From positions 883,066 through 947,065 of the forward strand of contig NZ_QUMT01000001.1 in the NCBI RefSeq assembly GCF_003387155.1: a stretch of DNA of 64,000 nt. Reading direction: 5' to 3'. This DNA is from Roseateles depolymerans. Its GTDB lineage: Bacteria > Pseudomonadota > Gammaproteobacteria > Burkholderiales > Burkholderiaceae_C. Below the pieces are notes generated by a model, which had not been told where the DNA came from, did not search any database, and was given only the letters and a program-made list of their open reading frames with translations. The position numbers were made by a program, and so were the translations under genes. This document shows, piece by piece, positions 1 through 7,414 of the stretch (position 1 is the first letter of the stretch; each line of letters begins with the position of its first letter).

Positions 1-44
1 GTGCCGGGGGTCCGCGCCTCCCGGCGCGGGCAAGCACCATCTCC

Positions 45-75
45 AGCCTCAGGCCGAAAGGTCTGAGGCTTTTTT
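45..75 (+). terminator. Rho-independent terminator
   Basis: An 11-bp stem (arms at 45-55 and 60-70, one G-T pair) closes a GAAA loop and is followed by a run of T to position 75. It would end transcription of a gene lying left of the window. Confidence 0.75.
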
Positions 76-355
76 GTTGCCGAAGCGCCATATCGATCTG
101 CAGCACCCCGCCCAGGGTCGAAAGACATTCCAATACGACATCTTTGGCGACGCCCGCAAGCTCACTAACGAGCTGGACAAGGTCACCCTGCATCACTTCG
201 ACGCCATGGGACGCTTGATGAAGGTGCAGCGGCTCGGCGTCTCCCGCGCTCCAAACTTCAGGGACGCAAATGCGGTCGGCAGTGTCCTGACGGAAGATCG
301 GTGGGATGCGCTGGGTCACGTTCACAACCCTGTACGAGGGCATGAACCTCTTTAA
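74..355 (+). pseudogene. Rhs/YD-repeat protein remnant
   Basis: An open frame of about 93 codons whose residues 20-53 read as one YD/Rhs repeat, with the paired landmarks FQYDIFG and HHFDAMGRL separated by the usual spacing. A second weak echo (RWDALGHV) follows. Real Rhs proteins carry dozens of such repeats and exceed 1000 residues, so this is a fragment. It starts inside the T-run of the preceding terminator, its only early start is TTG with no ribosome-binding site, and it has neither an Rhs core end nor a toxin domain. It is best read as a decayed piece of an Rhs element, perhaps left by recombination next to a full rhs gene outside the window. Confidence 0.6.
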
Positions 356-395
356 ACTGCCAGCGATACTGCAGCCCCGGACAGCATGGGAAACT

Positions 396-1118
396 ATGAA
401 TAGACGTCTATGGATGCGGGCGACGCTGTGCCTGCCACTCCTCAGCCTCATCGGAAGTTGCGTGGCGCAAAGCGACAAATCTTCCAGCGAGATCCCAACG
501 GTTCGCGTTGGAATCGGCATGAGCATCGCGCAGTTGAAAGCAGGTTCGACCTACCCGTTTGCTACAGCGCCATCAGCGCTCCTCGCTGGTGACTTCCTGG
601 CCCTCCAGATCACCACGCCATATAACTTGGTGTTCGTCGATGGCGATGCTGAGCTGAAGTTGGAGAATCTAGGCGGACAGAGAGAGTTGACCAACATCAC
701 GGTCAAGAAAGGCCGGGTGACGGACATGACCGTGACGGTGCAGACCGGGAGGACCAACTTGCATCAGGCCATGGAACAGGCCAAGGCTTTGCACCGGTGG
801 TTTGCGAAGCATGGGTATGAGCATGACTTGCGCCCCGACTTCGTCGTTCAGGGTCGAAACGGCAATCACGCTATGCCAGCGATCACCAACTTCGAGCAGG
901 CAGAGGCTGCGTTCCTTGACCCCTCCCTCAAGCTTGCCGAAATGGGGTTGTTTGGCTTCAAGAAGGGAGACATTAATGTCGGTGTCTCCCTGGCCAATGG
1001 CCGCCGCATGCTTGCCAAGCAAAGCAAGGAGCATGACGACGAATCCAATGCCAAGGAAGAGAGGCGTTATGGGCTGGACCTGTTCATTGCAGAAACCGTG
1101 AAGCCGTACAAGCCATGA
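396..1118 (+). CDS. Orphan lipoprotein of unknown function next to Rhs remnant
   Basis: A 240-residue protein beginning MNRRLWMRATLCLPL with a lipoprotein signal whose lipobox LIGSC places the lipidated cysteine near residue 22. The rest is soluble-looking with no family I recognise: a beta-rich middle (repeated TV/VTV stretches, residues 90-120) and a charged C-terminal third. The frame is open from 306, but the ATG at 396 is the first start giving a proper signal peptide. Base composition is lower in GC than the neighbours, and it follows a broken Rhs piece. Small exported proteins beside rhs genes are sometimes immunity or accessory proteins, so that role is possible but only inferred. Confidence 0.55.
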   Translation: MNRRLWMRATLCLPLLSLIGSCVAQSDKSSSEIPTVRVGIGMSIAQLKAGSTYPFATAPSALLAGDFLALQITTPYNLVFVDGDAELKLENLGGQRELTNITVKKGRVTDMTVTVQTGRTNLHQAMEQAKALHRWFAKHGYEHDLRPDFVVQGRNGNHAMPAITNFEQAEAAFLDPSLKLAEMGLFGFKKGDINVGVSLANGRRMLAKQSKEHDDESNAKEERRYGLDLFIAETVKPYKP

Positions 1119-1344
1119 GTCCGATGACCAAATCCCACGCCGTGGGGCGGCTGGATGTGCAGAGCCGTATCCGGTGACCGCCAGGAGAGGTGCGTCCGAA
1201 ACGACCGCTGCCCCCGCCAGCCACAGGTCACCCAGTACGCTGACCACCCCGCGCGATCATTAGGAAACACGCCGACACCACTCGTTGCCAGCGTCGCGGC
1301 GTTCCTCCCTAGACTCGCCGTCAATTTGAACAAGGAGGCCGAGG

Positions 1345-3531
1345 ATGGCGCGACACTCAAGAATGCATCCCCCACGGGTCCCGTCCCGCCTGGGGCAGGC
1401 CATGCTGCTGACCGTGGTCTGTGTGCTGGCCACGGCCTTGTCCGCACGCGAGGCGCATGCCGCCACGCTGCGCGCGGTCGCCAACAACAACTACGTGAGC
1501 GCCACGGCCACCGGCACCTCCTTCCTGACGGCCACCGCTCCTGTGGCCAGCACCTGGGAGCAGTTCCAGGTCGTCAACAATGCCAACGGCACCATTTCGC
1601 TGAAGGCCACCATCAGCGGCAACTATGTGGCGGCCGACACCGGACTGTCCGCGCCGGACACGAGCAAGCTGATTGCCAACCGCGGCAGCATTGCCGGCTG
1701 GGAGCAATTCACCGTGGTGCCGCAGTCCAATGGCACCGTGGCATTGCGGTCGATGGCCAATGGCCTTTACGTGTCTGCCGACCTGAACATCGGCGGCGCG
1801 CTGGTGGCCAATCGCAGCTCGGTGGCGGCGTGGGAGCAATTCGTCATCAGCGATTTGCCGGTGACGCCGACCACGCCGCCGGACTTCGGGCCCAATGTGC
1901 GGGTGGTCAACCCGAACACGCCCAATCTCCAGGGCCTGATCAACGACATCTACAACGCCCAGCAACCCAATCATTTCGGCAATCGCCGTGATGCGATTCT
2001 GCTGACTCCCGGCACCTACAACAACCTTCGCATTCCGGTGGGTTTCTACACCCAGGTGCTGGGCCTGGGCAGCCATCCCGACCAGGTCCAGGTGATCGGC
2101 GACCTGCGCTCCAATGCCTACCTGGACGGCGACAACGCCACGCAGAACTTCTGGCGCGGCGCCGAGAACTTCTCGGTCACGCCCACCCTGGGCATTGGCA
2201 ACAACACCATGCAATGGGCCGTGTCCCAGGCCATTCCGTTCCGCCGCATGCATGTGCGGGGCAACATCAAGCTGAACCAGAATAGTGGCTGGTCCAGCGG
2301 CGGCTGGTTCTCGGACGTGTTGGTGGATGGCCAGGTCAATTCCGGCAGCCAGCAGCAATGGATCTCCCGCAACAGCCAGTGGGGCAGCTGGGTGGGGTCC
2401 AACTGGAACATGGTGTTCGTCGGCGTGCCGACCGCACCTGCCGGTGGGTTCCCGACGGCAGGTCAGCGCTATACCAAGGTCGCCCAGACGCCGGTCATTC
2501 GCGAAAAGCCCTATCTCTTCATCGATGCCGACGGCAGCTATGCCGTGCGCGTTCCTTCGCTGCGCAACAACAGCAGCGGCATCTCCTGGGCCAATGGCGC
2601 CGTCACGCCGGGACGCACGATTCCGATCACGCAGTTCTACATTGCCAAACCCAGCGATTCGGCAACGACCCTCAATGCGCAACTGGCCAGCGGCAAACAT
2701 CTGCTGTTCACGCCCGGCGTCTATGTGCTGACCCAGACCCTGCGGGTGAACAACCCCAACACGGTGGTGCTGGGGATCGGTTTCCCGACGCTGCGCTCGG
2801 ACAATGGCCAGCCGCTGATCCAGACCGCCGATGTGGACGGCCTGACGCTGGCGGGCCTGTTCCTGGACGCAGGCGCGGTGGAATCGGGCGTGCTGGTGGA
2901 GATCGGCCCCAATGGCGCCGCGGCCAATCACGCCGCCAATCCGATTGCGCTGCATGACCTGTTCTTCCGTGTCGGTGGCGCTGCCGCTGGTCGCGTGAAG
3001 ATCGCGCTGAGCGTCAACAGCAACAACACCATCGTGGACCACACCTGGATCTGGCGTGCCGACCACGGCGCCGGTGTGGGCTGGGCCAGCAATCCGTCGG
3101 AAAACGGTCTGTGGGTGAATGGCAATGACGTCACCATGTACGGCCTGTTCGTGGAGCACTTCCAGAAGCATCAGGTGGTGTGGAATGGCAATGGCGGCCG
3201 GGTGTATTTCTATCAGTCGGAAATTCCTTACGACCCGCCCAGCCAGTCCGCCTGGAACAGCCCCACCGGCCGTGGCTATGCGGCCTACAAGGTGGCCGAC
3301 TGGGTGACCAGCCACGAAGCCTGGGGCCTGGGTGTCTACAGCGTCTTCACCAACGGCAACATCTGGCTGGACCGTGCCATCGAGACGCCGGTCACCGGCA
3401 ACGTGCGCTTCCACAACATGATCTCGGTGTGCCTGGGTAACAACGGCGGCATCGTGCATGTGATCAACAACACCGGGGCGCAGACCGGGTGCAATGCGTC
3501 CTATACGCCGACAGTGACCAACTTTCCCTGA
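1345..3531 (+). CDS. Secreted fascin-like domain plus GH55-like beta-helix protein
   Basis: A 728-residue exported protein. The ATG follows a strong AGGAGG (1333-1338) by six bases. A signal peptide occupies about residues 1-39 and ends ...REAHA. Residues 40-165 hold three repeats of the type NNYVSATATG / GNYVAADTG / GLYVSADLN, each followed by a WEQF block, as in fascin-like beta-trefoils. Residues 185-728 resemble the right-handed beta-helix family common in Streptomyces and often labelled 'adenylyl cyclase'. Landmarks are ATQNFWRGAENFSV, RRMHVRG, REKPYLF, ADHGAGVGW and YDPPSQSAW. The fold is close to GH55 exo-beta-1,3-glucanases, so a secreted glycan-active role is likely. Catalytic residues were not identified. 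It appears monocistronic. Confidence 0.7.
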   Translation: MARHSRMHPPRVPSRLGQAMLLTVVCVLATALSAREAHAATLRAVANNNYVSATATGTSFLTATAPVASTWEQFQVVNNANGTISLKATISGNYVAADTGLSAPDTSKLIANRGSIAGWEQFTVVPQSNGTVALRSMANGLYVSADLNIGGALVANRSSVAAWEQFVISDLPVTPTTPPDFGPNVRVVNPNTPNLQGLINDIYNAQQPNHFGNRRDAILLTPGTYNNLRIPVGFYTQVLGLGSHPDQVQVIGDLRSNAYLDGDNATQNFWRGAENFSVTPTLGIGNNTMQWAVSQAIPFRRMHVRGNIKLNQNSGWSSGGWFSDVLVDGQVNSGSQQQWISRNSQWGSWVGSNWNMVFVGVPTAPAGGFPTAGQRYTKVAQTPVIREKPYLFIDADGSYAVRVPSLRNNSSGISWANGAVTPGRTIPITQFYIAKPSDSATTLNAQLASGKHLLFTPGVYVLTQTLRVNNPNTVVLGIGFPTLRSDNGQPLIQTADVDGLTLAGLFLDAGAVESGVLVEIGPNGAAANHAANPIALHDLFFRVGGAAAGRVKIALSVNSNNTIVDHTWIWRADHGAGVGWASNPSENGLWVNGNDVTMYGLFVEHFQKHQVVWNGNGGRVYFYQSEIPYDPPSQSAWNSPTGRGYAAYKVADWVTSHEAWGLGVYSVFTNGNIWLDRAIETPVTGNVRFHNMISVCLGNNGGIVHVINNTGAQTGCNASYTPTVTNFP

Positions 3532-3557
3532 AGCGTCGAAGCGGCAGGCGCCGGGAC

Positions 3558-4313
3558 TCAGGGGAGTCCGTCGAGCTTCACGCTCAGCTGACGGTATTGG
3601 CGTCGAAGCCACCCCTGCGTCTCGGCGGTCGCGAGCAATGCATTGACGGTCTGCCGCGACAGATGCGCACTGCGAGCCAGTTCCAATTGCGTTGCGGTGA
3701 TCGTCTGCCATTCCGGATCCGCGCCGGCGATGCCGCGTTCGCGCACCAGCTGTCGCAAGGCCAGGCGTAAACGCTGCTCGGCGGAGTCATGCCGGGCAGC
3801 GCCCAGCAATCCCAGGTTGCCCTCGAAGCGTCGGGCGAATTCCAGCATCAAGGCGCGTGCAAAGCCGGGGCACTCGTCCATCAGCCATCGATAGGCCGGC
3901 TGGGTGATCAGCCACACCCGGCTGTCCGTCAACGCAGCAGCCTCGTAACGCGCTGGCCGCTGCGTGACAAACGCCGCCAGGCCAAACAGCCGCGGAAAGC
4001 GCATGCGCTCCAGGGTGGAGGTGTCTCCGCCCTCGGACATGAAGCGCGCCTCGATTTCTCCATCCGCCACCAGATAAAACGCCTGAGGCACCTGACCTTC
4101 GGCGAAGAGCGTCTGGCCGGCGCGCAGGCCCTTGCAGGGCACCAGGGTGTGAAGGTGTCGAAGCATGTCGTGCGGGATCTCGACTGACGGAAGTGCAGCC
4201 GTCAGCGAGGCAGGCAGGTCGGGCACCGGGCGGGTGTCGCGTTGCCCCCGTTGCGTCGGAAGCGCTGGAACAACGGCGTTCAGGGACGGGGCGGGGGCAG
4301 GGCGTCGGGACAT
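3558..4313 (-). CDS. Crp/Fnr-family transcriptional regulator
   Basis: A cyclic-nucleotide-binding-type N-terminal domain (GQTLFAEGQVPQAFYLVADG about 80 residues in) is followed by a linker helix and a C-terminal winged helix containing ATQLELARSAHLSRQTVNALL. Family members sense cAMP, O2/NO or redox, but here the ligand-pocket arginine/serine pair of CRP and the FNR cysteines are not evident, so the signal is unknown. The frame is open to an earlier ATG at 4343; neither start has a clear ribosome-binding site, so the start is uncertain. It is transcribed divergently from the DUF2332 gene and may regulate it. Confidence 0.8.
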   Translation of the reverse strand: MSRRPAPAPSLNAVVPALPTQRGQRDTRPVPDLPASLTAALPSVEIPHDMLRHLHTLVPCKGLRAGQTLFAEGQVPQAFYLVADGEIEARFMSEGGDTSTLERMRFPRLFGLAAFVTQRPARYEAAALTDSRVWLITQPAYRWLMDECPGFARALMLEFARRFEGNLGLLGAARHDSAEQRLRLALRQLVRERGIAGADPEWQTITATQLELARSAHLSRQTVNALLATAETQGWLRRQYRQLSVKLDGLP

Positions 4314-4397
4314 GGCGCATTGTCGGGCAGCCGACAATTGCATCGGCCGCCACGCGATTCAATGGAGACTCCAAGCCCTCCATGAACGACAGCTGCC

Positions 4398-5573
4398 ATG
4401 CAGACGCCGATGCCCATGCCCATGCCGACCGACCTGCCCGTTGACCCCACCGTCCTGAACCGCATGTCCCGGCGGTTCCGGCAGTTTGCCGATCAGGATG
4501 GGCAGGACGATCCGCTGTATGCGGTCCTGGCCCGGTGCATGGCGGACGATCCCCGCTTGTGCGGGCTCTTGGCGGCGGCGCCGTCTGGCCAGCAGCTCCC
4601 GGTCCTCCTGCTGGCGGCGATCCACGACTGCGTGCTGGATGCTGAGGTGCCGGCTTCGGCGTTGCACGCCTACTATCCGACCGCGGGTGGCACCCGTCTA
4701 CCGGACGAATCGCTGCCAGAAGCGCTGCTCGCCTTTGTCCATGCCCACCGGGATCGTCTGCTGCACACCGTCCGTACCCGCAGCACCCAGACCAATGAGG
4801 TGGGCCGCTGTGGGGTGCTGCGCGTGGCCTTGCAGGCGTTGATGCAGCGCCTGGACCTGGGGGCCCAGGCCCCGCAGCCAGTCGCCCTGTTCGATTTCGG
4901 TTGCAGCGCGGGGCTGAATCTTTCCGTGCAGGACTACGGCTACGACGATGGCTGGGACCTGCGCCCCGCGGTGGACCCGGCCGCTCCCACCATCCGGGGC
5001 ACCTGGCGTCGCTCCCCACCGGCGGGGCTGCGTGGGCCCGACCGCTGGCGGGTCACCGAAACGCTGGGCGTGGATCTGTCGCCGGTCGAGGTTTCGGACG
5101 AGCGCGCCACCCGCTGGCTGCGGGCGTGCGTCTGGCCTCACGATGCGCATCGCGGGGAGCGCCTGGGACAGGCGCTCGAGTGGGCGCGTCATCGACCGCA
5201 CCGGCTGATCTCCAGCCAGGACGGACTGCAGGTGCTGACCGACTGGGTGGGCAGCCTGCCGGGGCCGGTGCTGCCGGTCATGATCAACACCTGGGTGCTC
5301 GCCTATCTGGATGAGGAGCAGCGCCGGAGCCTCACGCACAGGGTGACGGCCCTCATCCGTGAACGGGGCCTGGCCTGGATCAGCGCGGAGGCCGGCAAGT
5401 TCGCACCGGTGCCCGTGCTGCCGCAGGGCAGCGGACAGGAGCCGCCCGAGACCACGACCCTCTGGACGCTTCACTGGCGTGCCCGCCAGGGCGAGTGCGG
5501 GACGCCCTTGGCCTGGTCCCATGCGCATGGGAAGTGGATGGACTGGGTCACCGAAGAAGATGACGATATATAA
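4398..5573 (+). CDS. DUF2332 family protein
   Basis: A 391-residue cytoplasmic protein matching the DUF2332 pattern: an N-terminal helical part (FRQFADQDGQDDPLYAVLAR) followed by a methyltransferase-like core with FDFGCSAGLNLSV (about residue 165), VDLSPVEVSDERATRWLRACVWP and a late SSQDGLQVLTD. The family has no established reaction; the FGCSAGLN loop resembles a SAM-binding glycine loop, so a methyltransferase-like role is conceivable. The N-terminus carries Met-Pro repeats (PMPMPMP), which makes the exact start uncertain. Divergent from the Crp/Fnr regulator with 84 bp between starts, suggesting shared control. Confidence 0.75.
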   Translation: MQTPMPMPMPTDLPVDPTVLNRMSRRFRQFADQDGQDDPLYAVLARCMADDPRLCGLLAAAPSGQQLPVLLLAAIHDCVLDAEVPASALHAYYPTAGGTRLPDESLPEALLAFVHAHRDRLLHTVRTRSTQTNEVGRCGVLRVALQALMQRLDLGAQAPQPVALFDFGCSAGLNLSVQDYGYDDGWDLRPAVDPAAPTIRGTWRRSPPAGLRGPDRWRVTETLGVDLSPVEVSDERATRWLRACVWPHDAHRGERLGQALEWARHRPHRLISSQDGLQVLTDWVGSLPGPVLPVMINTWVLAYLDEEQRRSLTHRVTALIRERGLAWISAEAGKFAPVPVLPQGSGQEPPETTTLWTLHWRARQGECGTPLAWSHAHGKWMDWVTEEDDDI

Positions 5574-5693
5574 ATGGCAAAAAGCCGATAAAAACCAAAA
5601 TATATGTTGGTAAAGAAAAAGCAGAAAACGGCGGCATGGCGCCAAAAACAAACATATAGATTGGAATAAAAGTCATCGTGGTAACGTATACGC
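5574..5693 (+). promoter_or_regulatory. AT-rich promoter region of hipBA with CGTATACG palindrome
   Basis: This 120-bp spacer is strikingly A/T-rich compared with the surrounding DNA and holds several TATA-like runs. The perfect 8-bp palindrome CGTATACG at 5685-5692 ends one base before the hipB-like start codon. Toxin-antitoxin operons of this type are autoregulated through palindromes at the promoter, so this is a candidate operator. Confidence 0.45.
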
Positions 5694-6128
5694 ATGCCAA
5701 AACGCTCTGCCGCTGTTGACCTGATGCCTGCCGAGGCGGCGGCCCACCTGCGGCTGCTCGGCGAGAACCTGACCATCGCCCGCAAGCGACGCCGGGAGAC
5801 CCTCGGAACCTGGGCTTCCCGTATCGGGGTCTCCGAGCCCACGCTGGCTCGCATGGAGCGTGGCGACCCCACGGTGTCGATGGCGGTGTACGCCACGGCG
5901 CTGTGGATGATGGGCCGCAGCCGCGCCTTGGCGGAGGCCGCCGACCCTCAGCTGGACCTCGGCGCCCTGGAAACGGATGTGCGGGCGGCGAAGGCCCGGT
6001 CCATCCGCCGCAAGAAGGTGGCGCTGGCGCCCGCCCAATCGTCCGGCAAGGCGCCTACACCGGAGCACCAACCGAAGCAGGCGCCCGCGGCGAAGCGGGC
6101 CGCGGTGTCCCCCAGGAGGGCCGAATGA
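5694..6128 (+). CDS. hipB: HipB-like XRE-family DNA-binding antitoxin
   Basis: A 144-residue protein with an XRE helix-turn-helix at about residues 20-80 (LGENLTIARKRRRETLGTWA, then RIGVSEPTLARMERGDPTVS). A basic, Ala/Pro-rich tail of about 40 residues follows and is probably disordered. Its stop codon overlaps the ATG of the HipA-like kinase in an ATGA arrangement, the classic antitoxin-toxin coupling. By family it should bind the kinase and repress its own promoter, probably through the palindrome just upstream. Whether it works as a true antitoxin is inferred from synteny. Confidence 0.8.
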   Translation: MPKRSAAVDLMPAEAAAHLRLLGENLTIARKRRRETLGTWASRIGVSEPTLARMERGDPTVSMAVYATALWMMGRSRALAEAADPQLDLGALETDVRAAKARSIRRKKVALAPAQSSGKAPTPEHQPKQAPAAKRAAVSPRRAE

Positions 6129-7381
6129 GCGGCGCCATCCCGAACGACCTGCCGGACACCTTGTTCCTGTGGTGGATGGGCGAGCCGGACCACCCACGGT
6201 TGGTCGGCGAACTTGCGATGGCGCGTGCGCTCCGCGGGGTGTCCCTGCGCTACGACGCCCAGTGGCTGGAAAGCGGCTTCGCGCTCAGCGAGGACCTCCC
6301 GCTCTCCACCGGTGAATTCCTGCCCCGGGACAAGGACACCGCCGCCGGCGCCGTGGACGACGCGAGGCCGGACCGCTGGGGCGAGCGCGTGATCCGTTTC
6401 CTGGATCGTCCCCGCCGGCTGAGCGTCCTGGACTTCCTCTACTACGCCGGAGACGAACGCTTCGGAGCGCTGGGCGTGTCGCTGTCCGACACGGATTACA
6501 TGCCCCGCACCCTGGGTCCGCTGCCCAGCCTGCCGGATGTGCCGGCCATCGAGACGCTGGTGCAGCACATCCTCGCCGGAGCGCCGGTGCAGGAGTCCCA
6601 GCGCCGGTTGGTGGCGCCAGGCGTCACGTTCGGCGGTGCTCGGCCCAAGGCGCTCATTCACATCGCTGGAGAGCAATGGGTGGTCAAGTTCTCCGAACCT
6701 GGCGAGGCCTTCAACATGCCGCTGGTCGAGCATGCCACCCTGACGCTGGGCCAGCAGGCGGACATCGAAGTGGCGGATTCGCGGGCGTTGGCCTTGCCGC
6801 AGGGGGGGCATGCCATCGCCGTGAAGCGCTTCGACCGTGCCGGCAGTCATCGCATCCACGCCCTGTCCGCCAACGTGGCGCTGAAAGCCGCGGGTTCGGA
6901 GCTGGGGTATCCCGAACTGGCCCAGCTGCTGCGGCGTCGTGGGGTGGCCAAGGACCAGCGGGCACGTCGCCAGATGCGGGAGTTGTTCCGTCGCATGGTC
7001 TTCAACATCCTGATCGACAACACCGACGACCACGAGAAGAATCACGTGCTGTTGCAGACGCCCGCGTCGCTGCTGGAACTCTCGCCGGCCTTTGACGTCT
7101 TGCCCTCCGGCCAGTCGCTCGGCTACCAGCAGATGCGGGTCGGGGCCCAGGGGCACGACGCGACGCTGGAGAACGCCTTGTCGGAGTCGGCGCAGTTTGG
7201 ACTGGATGAGAAACAGGCGCGGCAGGACATGGCGGCGGTGGCCCGCGTGGTCTCGCAATGGAAGCAGCACTTCCGGCTGCTGGGTGTCACCGATCAGGAC
7301 ATCGACTGGCTGTCCGAGCAGATCGATCGTCCAGCGCTGGCTTCACAGCGAGAGTGGGCGCTGAAGGGCGGGCGGCCCTGA
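6125..7381 (+). CDS. hipA: HipA-like serine/threonine kinase toxin
   Basis: A 418-residue HipA-family protein. E. coli HipA phosphorylates glutamyl-tRNA synthetase and induces dormancy; the target here is unknown. Visible kinase features are the glycine-rich GGARPKA (170-176), the ATP-anchoring WVVKFSEPGE (185-194), the catalytic loop NTDDHEKN (299-306, with Asp301 matching the HipA catalytic Asp) and the metal-binding PAFD (321-324). The N-terminal HipA_N part is present (residues 10-130, including ARPDRWGERVI). Length is near the E. coli protein (440). The start is fixed by the ATGA overlap with hipB. All catalytic residues appear intact, so it is probably active. Confidence 0.85.
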   Translation: MSGAIPNDLPDTLFLWWMGEPDHPRLVGELAMARALRGVSLRYDAQWLESGFALSEDLPLSTGEFLPRDKDTAAGAVDDARPDRWGERVIRFLDRPRRLSVLDFLYYAGDERFGALGVSLSDTDYMPRTLGPLPSLPDVPAIETLVQHILAGAPVQESQRRLVAPGVTFGGARPKALIHIAGEQWVVKFSEPGEAFNMPLVEHATLTLGQQADIEVADSRALALPQGGHAIAVKRFDRAGSHRIHALSANVALKAAGSELGYPELAQLLRRRGVAKDQRARRQMRELFRRMVFNILIDNTDDHEKNHVLLQTPASLLELSPAFDVLPSGQSLGYQQMRVGAQGHDATLENALSESAQFGLDEKQARQDMAAVARVVSQWKQHFRLLGVTDQDIDWLSEQIDRPALASQREWALKGGRP

Positions 7382-7414
7382 GGCCCCTCGCTCCATGACA
7401 TCCTCGGACGGCCC

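Noticed and set aside
1345-3531. Adenylyl cyclase label for the secreted beta-helix protein
   Set aside because: The label is common for similar Streptomyces proteins, but no cyclase domain or catalytic motif is visible and the protein is exported.
1357-3711. A 784-codon minus-strand frame opposite the fascin/GH55-like gene
   Set aside because: It is an antisense shadow of a plus-strand gene with a strong ribosome-binding site and signal peptide; its own composition is low-information.
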